A DNA stretch of 64,000 bases from Gnetum montanum (GCA_015680685.1 MNCI01008572.1:238591-302590); one strand, 5' to 3'; counted from the stretch's first letter, positions 45,268 to 57,434 are shown. Notes: generated from the letters alone by a model not told the origin. Made by a program: numbers and translations.

Positions 45268-47631
45268 TGTAGTGGCCAAAAATGTCAATGGCTGGAACAC
45301 TAAGAGGTTACCAGGTGTACAGCCTAACCCTGGATCCGTGTGAGGGCCATGCTGGAGAAAATAGAAATAGGATGCCCTGAACAGTCTGTCTGATCAGATA
45401 GGGACTTACATGTTCTACAATAACTTTTTGTAAATTATTTTTTAAAATGTTGAGCATGGAGATTGAGATGGAGAAACCATGGCACACATGATAGTAAACA
45501 TGTAACAGAATACATGACTGAACAATAAATGTGAAATAATGCTCAATGATGCAAAATATATGCTATAATGAGATGAAATGAGCTTAAGTGAGAGAGTGCA
45601 CCACCCCAAGATTGGGGGATTTGATCTTTGTTTGGCTGAAGAAGGTGTACAACTGGTGTGCAGTACTGGACAAGCATAACTTACAATGTAATGGTATGGT
45701 CACAGCTCCCTGACTGTTGCCAATAGCCTACTAATAAGAACTGATGAGTCGGTGCTTGCTAGGCTGAGAGAAATCTAGGAAGTGCTACCACTAGGATTTA
45801 CTATTCATTAATTTGCTGCTTGCTAGTCTCTTTGCCAAAGCCAATCACCAGAAAGCCAAATGCCAAAATGCCAATCTCCAATTGCAAGAAATCCAAGTTA
45901 AAAGCCAAAAATTCCAAAAGGCCTCCTTTGAATGTTGTTCGCTGAGGTATTTATCAAGGCAGCTGAGGGAGAGAGACATGGTTTAGATGCCATGTGTCTT
46001 GGGTTCCACATGGTGCAAACGTGAATGTGTCATACTACCATGTATTGCTATGCTGCAGTGTTACGCTAGATGTAAAACTTGCTACGCTGTGATCATACCA
46101 TTCAGACTACATGTGTCAAAATCTAGGTAACTACCATGCTTACAAGAAATGCTAATGTCAAATGAAAAATGGAGCCTATGCTCCAAGACTACGTCTTCCC
46201 TTCTCTTGCAAGTAGGATCAAGTGTAGGGACAACTTTGGGGATCATTAGGGGGATGCAAAACAAATCAAACTGCTGATCTTGTCTGTTGATAAGATGTCA
46301 GAGTAGAAATGGCCATTGTCAACAAGCTTTGGAGCTGCTAGAGATGCCCTGGGGCTTCCACGTAAGTGTTATGCTACCTATGCTACCTAGCATATTGGCG
46401 TAGCATAAACACCAGCACGCTACACTGTGCTATGCTACGAAGCGTAGTGTAGCGTAGTCGTTAGTCTTGAGATAAATCTTGTCGAAAAACCAAAGATATA
46501 CCTTTGAGGCCTAGCTAGGCAAGCAACTTCAATGATCCATGACCCTGCTTTTCATGTTGAAAGGTCCTAGGACTTGCAGAGTTCATCCTTGGGATACTTT
46601 CATGCTTCATATTCTTGCTACGCTATGCAGCGTAGCACAACATAGTAGCTAGTGTGACATGAATCCTTGCTTGATTTGCAATGCTTTATCAAGAAACTTT
46701 ACTTGGAAGCCAAGGGAAAAGTGGGACAAGTAGTCTTGGAGGTTGGAGTGTAGCCAAGTGTGATTCCTTTGCTAGGACCACTTACCAGAGGACCTTTGTG
46801 CATTCTGACCCTACAACGTTGTGCTACGTTGTGTAGCATAGCACAGCGTAGCACCCAGTTTAGCTTAAATTTTAACTCACTTTGCAAATTTTTTTTCATG
46901 GGATGTCAGTCATATGCTAGCATGTAGTACAGCAAGCATGTTTGATGGTTGAAGCATGGGCAATTATGTTTACTTTGCCAAAACAGTTTGAGTGGAAGCA
47001 TTGTTATAGTGGAGCCTTGCTATGCTATGCTATGCTATGTCATGTAGCATAGCACAATGTAGCACTTAAATAAAGATGATTTTTGACAAAATTTGCCACA
47101 TTTTCCTGCATCATGTTGATCATGCTTCAAGGATGAAGTAGGGCAGGTATCCTGGGTGGCTGAACCATTGTCAATTGCATCTTTGGTGCCTGTTCAGTCT
47201 CCATATGGCCTACTATGCTATGCTGCGTAGAAGGTTTTGTAGTTAGAAAACTTGCTGAATTGTGTAGTCCATCATGAACACTTTCAATAGCTCCTATCAT
47301 GGTCCCTGGTTAGAGCATCAATCGGGTCATGTGTCAAGCTGGGCAAGCTAGAGGGTGTAGCAAGCTTGTTAGCCTAAGAGATAGAAACTTTTCTAGAATG
47401 TACGATCTACCGCTAGTGCCTTTTTCATGCAAACTGGCCTTATGGCTGGGTGCTATGTTGACTATGCTATAGAGGTTTGTAGGTAGGATTGGAAGTTTCT
47501 TTGTAGGCATTAGGACTTCTGGGGTGCCATCTTGTTTGCACGGTCCAACATGACATTGTGCTTGCAGAGATCCTTGTCCAAATTTTGGGATTGTGCTAAG
47601 TCATGAGAGTCCTAAAATTGATGGTGTTTCA
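45268..47631 (-). repeat. 3' LTR of element F (about 2.36 kb)
   Basis: The minus strand begins TGAAACACCATC at 47631. Its low edge, 45268-45545, matches 63732-64000 (the tggctggaacact and gaggttaccagg blocks and more). A TATA-like GATAAATACC lies at 45946-45955 on the minus strand. U3 is about 1.7 kb and dense in GCTATGCTACG words. Confidence 0.85.
46340..47470 (-). promoter_or_regulatory. Array of GCTACGCTATGC-type motifs in U3 of LTR F
   Basis: Clusters occur near 46370-46460, 46616-46650, 46816-46855, 47020-47065 and 47210-47230, in both orientations, e.g. GTGCTATGCTACGAAGCGTA. Related clusters sit in the leader (63240-63540) and in the promoter and intron 1 of the antisense gene (53600-54900). 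Confidence 0.7.
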
Positions 47632-49190
47632 ATGGCCCTTCTTTGTTGATGTCTAGAGGATCTACCTGAGAGATGTCAACAAAGAATACGAAACACCATG
47701 AAGAATAAGATGCCAACACTACTCTTCAGTGCCTACTCGGATGATGCTTCGCTATGTTTAAGAGTACTTGGATGGGGATGTAGGGTAGGGGGTAAAGAAT
47801 GGATTTAAGGAAATAGGATCAGGGAAGAGATGAATGTAGAATGCTACACCATGAAAATAGTTTCCATAGTGTGATCCCTCATCAGAATGCTTATGAGGGA
47901 GTTAGCATGCATGGGTGTCTTTGCGTTTGGCCCTTGACCTCTCACTGGAGCGCTTAGAGATGGTCGATTTATAGCCGAAATGTTTGCAAAGTAGATTTTG
48001 TACCATTTTATTTAGGCATTTGTCTCTTTTTTTTCTTACACTTTTTTTTTTGGCTTTTTCTTTTTTCTTTTTTTTTTCTTTTTCTTTTTTTTGTGGATTT
48101 TGCTTTTTTTCTTTTTTTGCTGCACACCCATGTTCACTTGAAGACAACCTTGTTGTTGCTGTAGGATAGGTGTATTCTCCTTGGGATGAGTTGTGTTACA
48201 TCCATGTGGGGCTTTGACCTACCTACAGAGGCTTCCCATGGGATGAGTTTCATTACATCCATCATGGACTTGGCAGTTAGTCATGTGAAAGGGCTTTATG
48301 TGGATCAAGGAAGCTTGCGAAGAGGATATGGAAAATTGTGTATATAGGGAATGAAGACTAAGTTGGCTGAAGGGAGAGTAGGATATGCACTCTCAAGTAG
48401 CTAAGCTAATAAGAGTAGCCACTTTAGAACAATGTAGTGTCTTGCTCTTATGGTGAACCACATCCCTGAATGATGCCATCTTGGCTTTTATCCTACAAAC
48501 GCAATAGAAAAGCAACTAGAAAAAATAACCATCGAGTGAAGTGAAGGCAAAGTCATTTTTTCTTAGGACATTGCTAGGGTGGAAACTATTGTTTCTGACA
48601 TGCATGATGTCTAGAGCAGGAAGGCCAATGTAGGCTTTGGTATTGGTAGGTTGGAAAGTTTCAATGGCCCCATCGAAAATGGGCACTAAAGAGGCTAGAA
48701 GCAATGATGATGTAGGGGCTCAGGAATCCCCGCCAAAGGCAAGCATCATGAAACCCAGCTACAAGGTAAGAAACCTAATAGCTAAATGATTTTTTGAACT
48801 TTGGAAATGGCGAGGGCTAGAGGATGATAGCATTGTGGCTAGGACACAATAGTGCTCGGACTCCAGTAGCAACTGTTGACAACAAGAGCTATGACCAAGA
48901 TGATTGGCTATGGTAGTAGTAGCTCCAAATGGTCAGCAAGATGTTAAACGACATCTCTGGAAGATTAGTAAGATGTTAAACGACATCTCTGGAAGATTAG
49001 CAAGATGCCAGGGATTATGGCATTGCATGTGTCCCAAAGGATTTTTTCTTGGCAACATGAACTCCATTCTCGAACTGCAACGTCTTATCTCATGTTTTCT
49101 GGAAAGCTTGAAAGTGTGCATGCTCGCTTGTTCACAATGTCTCATGTGTGAGCTGGGAGGTGTTTCACTATGAACCTAGTTTAAGGTTTT
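47632..49190 (-). other. Polypurine tract and 3' region of element F
   Basis: On the minus strand caacaaagaagggccat abuts the LTR. Further up lies a long tract of about 95 bp at 48025-48120, T and C on the plus strand, hence A/G-rich on the element's sense strand. At about 48938-49004 a 32 bp unit containing GATGTTAAACGACATC is repeated. There is no conserved reading frame; the Lys-rich minus-strand frame at 47902-48147 comes from the tract. Confidence 0.65.
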
Positions 49191-49194
49191 GGTA

Positions 49195-49672
49195 GACCAT
49201 CAAATGTGCTGGTTTTAGGTCGCAGTAGACCAATGTGCTAGTTTAAGATCCTAGCAGATCACTGTGCTAGTTTAACATTGTAGCAGATGGTGGATGGTCA
49301 TTTTAATGTCATAGTGGACTATTTTGTGGATACCAGTTTTATGTCATGGCCCAAAGACATGTTGTGCTAGTTTAACATTGTAGCAGATGGTGGATGGTCA
49401 TTTTAATGTCATAGTGGACTATTTTGTGGATACCAGTTTTATGTCATGGCCCAAAGACATGTTGTGCTAGTTTAACATCATAGTAGAAATGCTATGCCAA
49501 TTTTATGTTGTAGCAGATGAGCTATGCCAGGTTTACATCATAGCAGATTATCTGTGCTAGTTTTACATCGTAGTGGATGTTCTGTGCTAGTTTTACATCG
49601 TAGCAGATGTTCTATGTTAGTTTTACATAATAGTAGATGTTCTATGCTAGTTTTACGTCATAGCAGATGTTT
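49195..49672. repeat. Tandem array of about 30 bp units, with an exact 100 bp duplication
   Basis: Units of the type tgctagttttacatcgtagc followed by agatgttc run through the region. Within it 49263-49362 and 49363-49462 are identical over 100 bp. The plus-strand frame at 49524-49781 with repeating VLHRSRCSML is only the translated array. The units are related to the repeats flanking the antisense gene. Confidence 0.85.
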
Positions 49673-49689
49673 TGCTTACCTTGCTTTGC

Positions 49690-50864
49690 ATTCGATGCAA
49701 TCCTTCATGCTAAACATAGTATGGCTTCAGGTACAAGTGGTTGACAAGATTTGCAAACTCGTTTCCATCTACATCAGCTAGCTTGAATGCCCCATTCTCA
49801 TAGGCTTTTGTGACTATGAAAGGGCCTTTCCAGTTGGCTAAGAACTTGTTCATGGGCTCAAAAATGGCCTTGAGGACTAAGTTCCCATTTTTAATTGGTC
49901 ATTGGTGTAAGTTGTAATGATGTTTCTACCTTTGCTTATCTTGGTACCATTCAATGCAGCCAAGTGTTTGGGTGTGCTCCTCCTCTACGGAGTCAAGATC
50001 AATGCTCCTTGACTCATTGTTTTGAGTTTCATCCACGATGTTTGAGAGGATCATTTGAAGTGATGGAACTTGCAATTCAAGAGGTAACACTACTTCAAAT
50101 TTGTATAAAAGATTGTATGGAGTCTTACCTGTAGTTGTTCTACATGTCATGCAATAAGCCCAAAGCATGTAGAGGATTTGCTCATGCCATTGCCTCTTGC
50201 TATTGCTAAGCATCTTTTTTAGAAGGTTGATGATGACTTTGTTGGTTGCCTCTACTTGACCATTCACCTGGAGGTAGTATGGTGATGAGAAAGAATGTTT
50301 GAGACCAAGATTTTCGCAAAAGGCTTTAGTCTCTGTGCTACTGAATTATGGCCTATTGTCAGTGAAAATAGTCATGGGAAGACCAAACCATGTTACTATG
50401 TTATCCAGAACGAAGTGAAAAACCTATTGAGATGTAGTCTTTCTGAGGGGAATAGCTTCTACGCACTTTGTAAAGTATTCAGTTGCAGTAATAATGAAAC
50501 TATGCCTTGCAGAAGACTTAGGTGTAATGGATCCTATGATGTTTAATCCCCAACATTGGAAAGGCCATGTGATTTGTGTGGTATGTAATTCAGTAGGTGA
50601 CATATGTATAAGGTTTCCATGGTGTTGACACACATTGCATGTTCTAGCCTTGGCAACATAATCACGTTCCATGTACAACTAGTAGTAGCCTAGGCATCTA
50701 ATTATTGCTGCCATAGCTCTGGGGGCTATGTGTCCCCCACATAATCCCTCATGGACTTGGTCAACAATTTCTTGTACTTCATTGCTACTAACGCAAGATA
50801 GCAGTATCCCATCATAAGAGAATTCGCATAAGGCGTTATTTCCTATGAGGACATATTGCCAGGC
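49690..50864 (-). pseudogene. Integrase of element F
   Basis: Minus strand. The zinc-binding end shows CNVCQHHGN (about 50610-50640); His residues upstream are partly lost. The core has NIIGSI where D-F-x-GP is usual and ATEYFTKCVEAI (within 50424-50678), then IFTDNRP (about 50360) with the second catalytic Asp, and LQVNGQVEATNKVI with the catalytic Glu (50240-50285). The open piece 49926-50267 spans 113 codons and includes TTGKTPYNLLYKFE. The C-terminal part with a YLKPYY end reaches about 49690. It would insert the DNA copy; the first catalytic Asp and several codons are altered, so it is probably dead. Confidence 0.88.
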
Positions 50865-51440
50865 TCATTTTTGTATTACATCCTTTTGAGCAAACATCAA
50901 GTCGTGCAAGGGTTCACCATGTTGGAGGTATGCTTTAATGTTTTCATACCATTCTTGAATGCTGGTTGTACTCATAGATGTGATGTGTACCATTTGAATG
51001 ATAGGATCAGTGCATTCCACTATTGAAGCAGGTAAGGTAGCAAACATGTGTGATGGCACATTTAAGGCTAACATGGCTAGCGCATTAGCTATAGTATTTT
51101 CATTATGGGGCACATGTTGGATTTCTAAAGTTTCAAACTGCTTTAGTAGAATTTTAGCTAAATCACAATAAGGTTGCAAGTATGGAGCCTTACAAGCATA
51201 AAATTCAGTGATCTGGTTGATAACTAGTTGCGAGTCGCCTTGAATTACTAAGTGTTGGATCCTCAACACTTGAGCTGCTAGAAGGCACTTAAGGAGTCCT
51301 TCGTACTTGACTACATTGTTTGTAAAAAGGAATGTAAAATGATATGTGAAGGGTTGAATTTCCCTAGAGGGAAATGTAAGAATAGTGGTGGCGCTACCAC
51401 CTCATGTAGTTGAAGCACCGTCAAAATGTAGATTGGCCTT
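50865..51440 (-). pseudogene. Archaeal-type second RNase H of element F
   Basis: 50865-51269 is open for 134 codons on the minus strand. It starts near LRIQHLVIQGDSQLVINQI, the characteristic block of the additional RNase H of Tat elements, and continues with HVPHNENTIANALAMLAL. Upstream NNVVKYEGLLKCL completes the domain with a stop between. It would help remove RNA from the RNA/DNA hybrid. Its presence is the best single marker of the Tat lineage here. Confidence 0.85.
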
Positions 51441-53216
51441 GAAATTTGATTGTATAGGACTTATGATATTGACATGCTTATCTAGGAACTCGGGTTCTAT
51501 TATTACTTCGTCATCAATGGGTGAAGTTGTAAGCTATGTGGCTATTTCTTGACCCTTTTTCAATGATTGTGCCACATAATGTAGATTGAACTTTGCAGTT
51601 ATGGCCTTCCATCGGGCTATTCTACTGCTCCCATATAAGTTGGTTGTAATAGCCCGAAGTATGTTGCTTTTGCATATAATGTTGACTTTATTGCAAAACA
51701 AGTAATGCCTCCACTTTTTAGTGTGAACACTAGGGTAAGACAATTTTTCTCTACCTCATTGTACTTTGCTTTGTGAGCTATTAATACATGACTTAAGTAG
51801 TAGACTGCGATTTTAGACTCGTCATCTCTCTTTTAACATAGCAGTGCAACAATAGATGTGTCTGAGGTGGCAAGATAGATGTAGAAAGGCCTATCCCTCT
51901 GTGGAGGGTAAACAATGAGAAGGTATAAAAGATATTTCTTTAGGTTATTAAAGGCTTTTTGACATTGATTTTCCACTTGAAGTTAACTCCCTTCTTAAGC
52001 ACATGTTGCATCAGGTGTAGTTTGTCCGTCAACCTTGTGATAAATCTCCTTATAAACTGCACTCTGCCATGCAACCCACACAACTCTTTAATATTTGTAG
52101 GAAGTTCTAAGTTGACAATGGTGCTCACCTTATCAGGGTCCACTTGTATCCCCATTTTTGACACTACAAAGCCTTAACATGCATCCAGGTTTTACTCTAA
52201 AAACAAATTTTCTAGGGTTGAGACAAAGGTCATGCCTATGACAACGTTGAAGGACTATGTTTAGATCGTTGGGATGATTAGTAGCTTCCTTAGACTTAAT
52301 TGCTATGTCATCAATGTAATCGTTTAATATTTCCAAGAGGTAATTGCTAAATATGTATGTCATTACTCATTGATACGTTGCTCTAGTGTTTTTTAGCCCA
52401 AAGGGTATCATTGTGTAACAAAATGTTCCCCAAGGGGTCATAAAGGTAGTTGCCAATTGATGCTCTGGGTTTATGTGGATTTGATTATAGCCTAAGAACC
52501 CATCCATGAAGGATACTAGGGCATGAGAAGACATAGTATCGATAAGTTGATCAATACTAGGCAATGGGAATTTGTCCTTAATTTTCGTCCTATTTAAATC
52601 CTAGAAGTCTATACAAATTTGTATACTCCTAGTCTTCTTGGGTATGACTATAATGTTTGAGATCTAATCTGAATAATCAACTACTCGAATGAAACCAACT
52701 TGGTAGAGTTTGGTAATTTCATCATGTATAGCTAAGGCAATCTCTAGTTTAACTTTGTGAGCTTTTTGTTTAACTGCCTTGACATGTGGATCTAAGATAA
52801 TATTTTGTTGTGTGAGTCATGATTCTAGGCCTGACATGTCTTCATATGACCACACAAACACTTTAAAATTATTAGTAATGATTTTTGAAATGTTTTGTTA
52901 TACCTGTGGCTCTAGTAGGAAACTAACTTTTAATGTTTTCACCTCACCTCTAGACGTAGTCATCAGTATTTCAATAAGGGGGATCCTTGGTTACATTGCT
53001 AGCCTCTAGGTCTAAGGCCTGGACCAAATGTTCGGGGTAGTCCAGAGATGTTTCCAAGGATGCTATGTTAGTACCATGAGTGAATGGTTCCAAATCTACT
53101 AATTCTAAGCTTAGGTGTGTTGTAAGCTTGTCATGAGGTCCTGTTAGGACAAAGGGCAAGTGGAGATCGCTTTGCATAGCCATTTTTGAAGCACTCTTGT
53201 AAAACAAGCAAAACAA
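51441..53216 (-). pseudogene. Reverse transcriptase and RNase H of element F
   Basis: The frame begins at an ATG near 53216 with SASKMAMQSDLHLPFVLTGP, so pol starts anew rather than continuing from protease. Motifs on the minus strand: LPSIDQLIDTM, FMDGFLGYNQIHI (about 52490-52530), TPWGTFCYTMIPFGLKN, and NDYIDDIAIKSK (about 52290-52330) with the catalytic D-D. 52367-52564 and 52133-52363 are open. The RNase H connection at 51534-51743 contains SSRIARWKAITAKFNLHYVA, the Tat-type linker. It would synthesise the cDNA. Frameshifts separate the pieces. Confidence 0.88.
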
Positions 53217-53289
53217 ACAAATGTCAAGTGGTACTTATTTAATAGAGTAACATGCAATGAAAGGTGTGCAAGGTAATCATGCAATGCAA

Positions 53290-53575
53290 TATAATTGCCA
53301 GTTTAAGGTCTTAGAGGACCACAACCATGCAAATTTATTTTTTAAATATTGCCAGTTTAAGGTCTTAGCGAACTGTAACCTTGCAAAATTACATGTCGAG
53401 AGGGTCAAAGAGTTTCTAGTTTAAGGTCATAGTAGACCATAACCATGCAAACTTTCATGTTGAAAATTGCTAGTTTAAGGTCATAGTAGATCATCAATAG
53501 GTTTAAAATGTAAAAGAGATGTTAAGATTGCCAGTTTAAGGTCGTAGCAGACCGTAACCATGCCACATTGTAAAA
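53290..53575 (+). repeat. Five units of a GCCAGTTTAAGGTC repeat beside the antisense gene promoter
   Basis: Units near 53298, 53351, 53418, 53470 and 53529 read like GCCAGTTTAAGGTCGTAGC followed by AGACCGTAACCATGC. Each contains the short inverted pair GGTC/GACC, so the transcript could form small hairpins. Related units occur at the other end of the gene (58795-59010), in the 3' region and in E. Confidence 0.75.
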
Positions 53576-53599
53576 AAAATGAAGTGAAACTTTTAGTAT

Positions 53600-53800
53600 A
53601 TTTAGGTGCTATGCTATAGCTGCATGCTATGCTACAATAGACCCCTGCTATGCCATAGTAAACAGGGGTGCTTCGTATCATGTGTGGAAAATGGAACATA
53701 TCAAGTTACAGGCAGGACATGGAATATCCCAGAAAGTAATAGGCGTTTTGATTGCATAGGCTATAAATAGGGGATTACCCCATGGTAGCCTTGTTACTTT
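53600..53800 (+). promoter_or_regulatory. Promoter of the antisense gene in F
   Basis: GCTATGCTATAGC, TGCTATGCTAC and GCTATGCC (53611-53652), words of the LTR F motif family, precede a consensus TATA box CTATAAATAG at 53761-53770. Transcription to the right would lead into exon 1. Confidence 0.7.
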
Positions 53801-55049
53801 CACTGTTAGAGCTAACACCTTGAGCGTAGTGTGGTTGAGTTGAGAGACAATGTAGTAGTCATAGCGTAGCGGTCAATACATCTGAGTTGTGAGCTGAGTG
53901 ATGGTGTGCAAGAGTGAACACAGGCATAGGGGCTTGCCAACCTAGACAAAGGGGAGTGCACCCTGTAACATCTTCCCAAGGTGCACATTGAGGAGCAGCA
54001 GGAGGCCCCATCTACCCAGTGAGTCGCTATGCTACCCTCGTTTACATCATGTAATTTATCAATTTAGATTATTTCCATAGTCACTATGTCTTGGTTGCTA
54101 TGGTCATCATGATTGCTACATTGCAACTGTTGTTATTTCTTTGGCTATCGTTTTGGCCATTGTGCCATGGCTGTCACCACTCTAGCCACAGTGGCCATGG
54201 CATTCGCTACACTATGGCTGGCATGCAGCACTACCCTAGCCACCATTTTTGGAAATGACCAATGTATCATTGTGGGGTTTTGGGTGGTTCTGCCATAATG
54301 CACATTTGGCATAGCGTAGCATCCTTGGAGGGGATTTTTGCCTATAAGGTTTCTTACGTAGTGTAATATATGTCCAACGTAGCATAGCATGTGTGAGGGA
54401 GCATTTCCCTTTTGCTTGCATTTTATTTTTGCTACATTTCATAAGTGGGACCGGGCTGGGGCAATTGAGATGCTTTATATATTTTTCTCAGGCCGTACTA
54501 TTTTTTGTTAACGTGACTATCGGACTTGTGTTTTCAGCGGTTGCTATGTTACACCATTACATTGCTACACTAGTAGGCCTACTATGCTATTATGCTAGTA
54601 GACTTGCTACACTACTACATTGGTAAAGCCACTACACTGCTACACTAATTATAGTATTATATCTACTAAGTTTTTATGCTTGTTATATTGCTATACCTAT
54701 CATACTTGTTACGTTGTTACATTGCACGGGGTGTGGTCATCATGCTACACTACATGTAACACAACTGTTGCTCTTGTGCAAAGTGTAGCTACTACACTAT
54801 GCTATACAGGGTTTGCCTGCTACACTACGCTATGTAGGGCATAGCTGCTATAGTGTGCTGGGTGCACTTACTATGCTACGCTATGCGTAACATCCTACTA
54901 TGCTACATGCAGTATTTGGCTCTATTTTACCATGGTGGGGACTTACTATTTAATGCCTAATGGAAAATATGTACACCAATGATTATGCTATGCTACTTAG
55001 TAATTGTCACTTGAATACTATACTAATGCTTTTTTGTTGTATCATGTAG

Positions 55050-55858
55050 GGTCATGTTGAAACTCATCCTGATCGTGCTTGAGTTGGTAGGAGTTCTGTG
55101 CTACCTGAGTGCACCCATGGCCAACATCCCCCTTGACCATGAACAGGTAGGGGATCAAGTGGTCTGGTTCTTGAAAGGTGCATAGGAATTCCTAGAGTTC
55201 CTCCTTCGCCACTTTAGTGTGATAGTGTGGTCACACTTATCAGCTGAAATAGTCGCTATACTTGTTGAAACATTGTTGCCCAGGGTGAACTGGGGTTTTT
55301 GAAGCTTATGGTTGATGGGTCGATTGAGGGTGAAGGGGCAGAAGGTTCGAATCAGCATCAAAGAGGCTTAAGACGCTTATGTTGGATTTGGGACATGCCT
55401 GAATTTAAATGCTATCATCAATACAATACATTATTCATTGCTCGTCACATGGGCACTTGCTTCCAGAACCCACTTGGAATTGTGTATTGTGCCAGTGAGT
55501 GAGTACTATGAAGGTGCTTTAGGCATGTTGTATCATTTTTCTTGCATTAGTTAAGATGCTTATGGTACTCTGCATGTTACTAGGTTTGTAATTAATAAGG
55601 ATGGTCTTCATGATAATGAGGGGACATTGGCATTGGCCTAGAAAACTTTGCAAGAGTTCTCTTTTGCTAGGAACGTATGCGCCAACATCATAGAACAACT
55701 TGGGGCCGATTTCAGAACCTATCCAACCAAGTATGCCAAGTTCTATGTGAAATGTCAAGAACTTGGATGGTTGGATGGAGAATGGGCATCCCATTGAGCA
55801 CTTACCGTGGAAGACGTCCTAGTGGAAATCCCATTGTTTCCCATGCCATTTAGACATG
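55050..55858 (+). pseudogene. Exons 2-3 of the antisense gene: degenerate FCP1/NIF-like HAD phosphatase domain
   Basis: Seen in order: LKLILIVLELVGVLCYL (about 55057-55107), where the family has a hydrophobic strand and DLDGTL or DLNGxL; about 25 codons later EFLEFLLRHFSVIVWS (about 55190-55237), matching the FLxFLxxxFxVxVWSS block; then, after a one-base frame change, IWDMPEFKCYHQYNTLFIAR (about 55387-55446), matching the NTLLIDDSP motif; and, across an 85 bp phase-2 intron, TLALA..KTLQEFSFARNV. Known for the family: both Asp of the first motif and the DD of the last are catalytic. Here they read E-V and A-R, so the domain would be inactive. I infer an origin from a host gene. Other HAD families are possible. 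Confidence 0.6.
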
Positions 55859-55946
55859 GTGTGTTAAATTATGCATTTGTTTTTTGTGTGTTCAAATGAT
55901 TGTTGTTGTTTTTATTTTTTGCTAATTTTGGTGTTGATTCTTGTAG

Positions 55947-56994
55947 TAGCAAGAGAATCCTAAGAGGTTATAGTAATCATCTCTGGATGTGATGAAACCA
56001 ACATCTTCATCAGGTACAAGGAGGTGGATGAGATGTAACGTTGGCTATGCAATGGGGCCCCAGCCACCCTTGTTCATAATGTTCAGGAGGCTGGGCTCAT
56101 GGATTTATTTCTAGTAGTAAATCCAAGTGTTCCAGCTATATAAATGCTCTCCATAGTTCATTCATTTTCCAAAAATGCTAACTGCTTCCGCACATGGGTT
56201 CACAATGTGTGGGTAGTGTTTGAGATTAATGATAAACTTTTTGCAGATCTTTTCAGTGTTTCCTTTAATGGTGTACATATAGGAGATAAGACTAGCAAGG
56301 ATGTCAACCATCAAGGGGATATAGAGAAATGGCTAGGGATGAGCAAGGATCAAAAGGAGATTTATATGCATAAGGCTAGGGTAGGGGTAGCCCAAAAGGT
56401 TTACCTTATCTTCTAAGCTCATGCCTTTCCCAAGCTACTCTTCCAAAGGAAAATCCTTGGAGTAGAGTAGGCTTGGATCATGAGGGATGTCATGGAAGAA
56501 GGAACTTGCTACAATTGGGCCAAGTACCTCTCTAAAGGCTTGCAGGCTGAAATGGTTAAGCTTCGTAATAAGCTTGATGCCCATTTCAACATACACTTTC
56601 CTTCTTCATAGCCTACCTAAGACGATTTGTGAAATTCTTAGTAGTGTAAGAGAATGGCATCTTGGTGTGGCAGGATTGCACTCAGATATTGAAATTGTGG
56701 ATTTGCCAAGTACTTTGCACCACCTGATCCCAAGACCCCCCAAAAGCTATTGGGGAATCTCTTTCAATAACGATGAAGGATCAGGTGGGATGATTGTTTT
56801 GTGCTCCAAACAACATTGGAGAGGCACCACCAATAACATAGGCAATGTGCTAAGGGGGGTGCGTCTCATTGCAGAAATGGTGAAAACTAGGTTGCAACGC
56901 AAAAAGTCTTATCCAGTGGAAGAACCTCCCAACACTAATGAGAAAAAGGGAAGAAAGTTGCAAATCAAGGTTCACAAGGTGTAGCCCATGGTTG
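55947..56994 (+). pseudogene. Exon 4 of the antisense gene: plant retrotransposon extra-ORF domain
   Basis: The phase-1 junction with exon 3 leads into ETNIFIRYKEVDEM and a domain with GLMDLFLVVNPS, SFSKNANCFRTWVHNVWVVF and INDKLFADLFSVSFNG (56144-56290). It continues with WLGMSKDQKEIYMHKARVG and CYNWAKYLSKGLQAEMVKL (about 56508-56565). This order resembles the domain often present in extra ORFs of plant Ty3/gypsy elements and in the extra ORFs of A and B' here. The tail is Lys-rich near 56880-56980. The donor GTAAGTATG at 56995 is near consensus. Several stops are present and the phase to exon 5 does not fit, so an indel lies near the end. Confidence 0.6.
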
Positions 56995-57062
56995 GTAAGT
57001 ATGTTTAGTTGTCTTGTTAGTTGCCCCTCCCATTTTGTGCTAGACTAGCTTACTTACTTTAG

Positions 57063-57351
57063 ACATGTTTACTAGAAGAAGAAGAAGAAGAAGTTTTGGT
57101 CCCTGAAGGAGAGGCCCTTGCTACAGAAGAAGAAGAGGCCTCAGTTGTAGAGGAGGAGGCCCCTACTGCTAATGATCCTTTTGCAGAGTGTGCCCTAGCA
57201 CTTGAGGGGCATATGAATATTGAAGATGCTGCTACACTATTGAGTCAGCTAGAAGGGAAAGGGCTACAATTTGATGTAGGTGAGTTTGATCATTTTCTTG
57301 ATAGTGTGTCGATGGACGATCCCCCTATTATCACCCTTGAGGGTTTGCTGG
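57063..57351 (+). pseudogene. Exon 5 of the antisense gene: intact acidic segment
   Basis: 96 codons without a stop, from TCLLEEEEEEVLVPEG to ITLEGLLG. Runs of Glu alternate with hydrophobic residues, notably FDVGEFDHFLDSVSMDD (about 57270-57320), a composition typical of transcription-activation regions. The branch-like tgctaacat and a good acceptor follow in the next intron, and the junction to exon 6 keeps the frame (G/GG). Composition alone cannot prove function. Confidence 0.6.
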
Positions 57352-57434
57352 GTAGGAGCTTTGCACTGTCATTTATGTTATTTTTTAGTTTAGCTTTCCT
57401 CTTCTTTGCTATGCTAACATGCATTATTCTATAG

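Noticed and set aside
47902-48147. Lys-rich minus-strand frame that looks like a basic protein
   Set aside because: It is the translation of the long A/G tract at 48025-48120 in the 3' region of F; no start context, homologue or conservation.
49524-49781. Frame with regularly repeated VLHRSRCSML peptide
   Set aside because: Direct product of the 30 bp tandem array; no coding evidence outside the repeat.
54113-54844. Several plus-strand frames with repeated Tyr, Cys and His
   Set aside because: They translate the GCTAC/GCTATG clusters in intron 1 of the F antisense gene; not coding.
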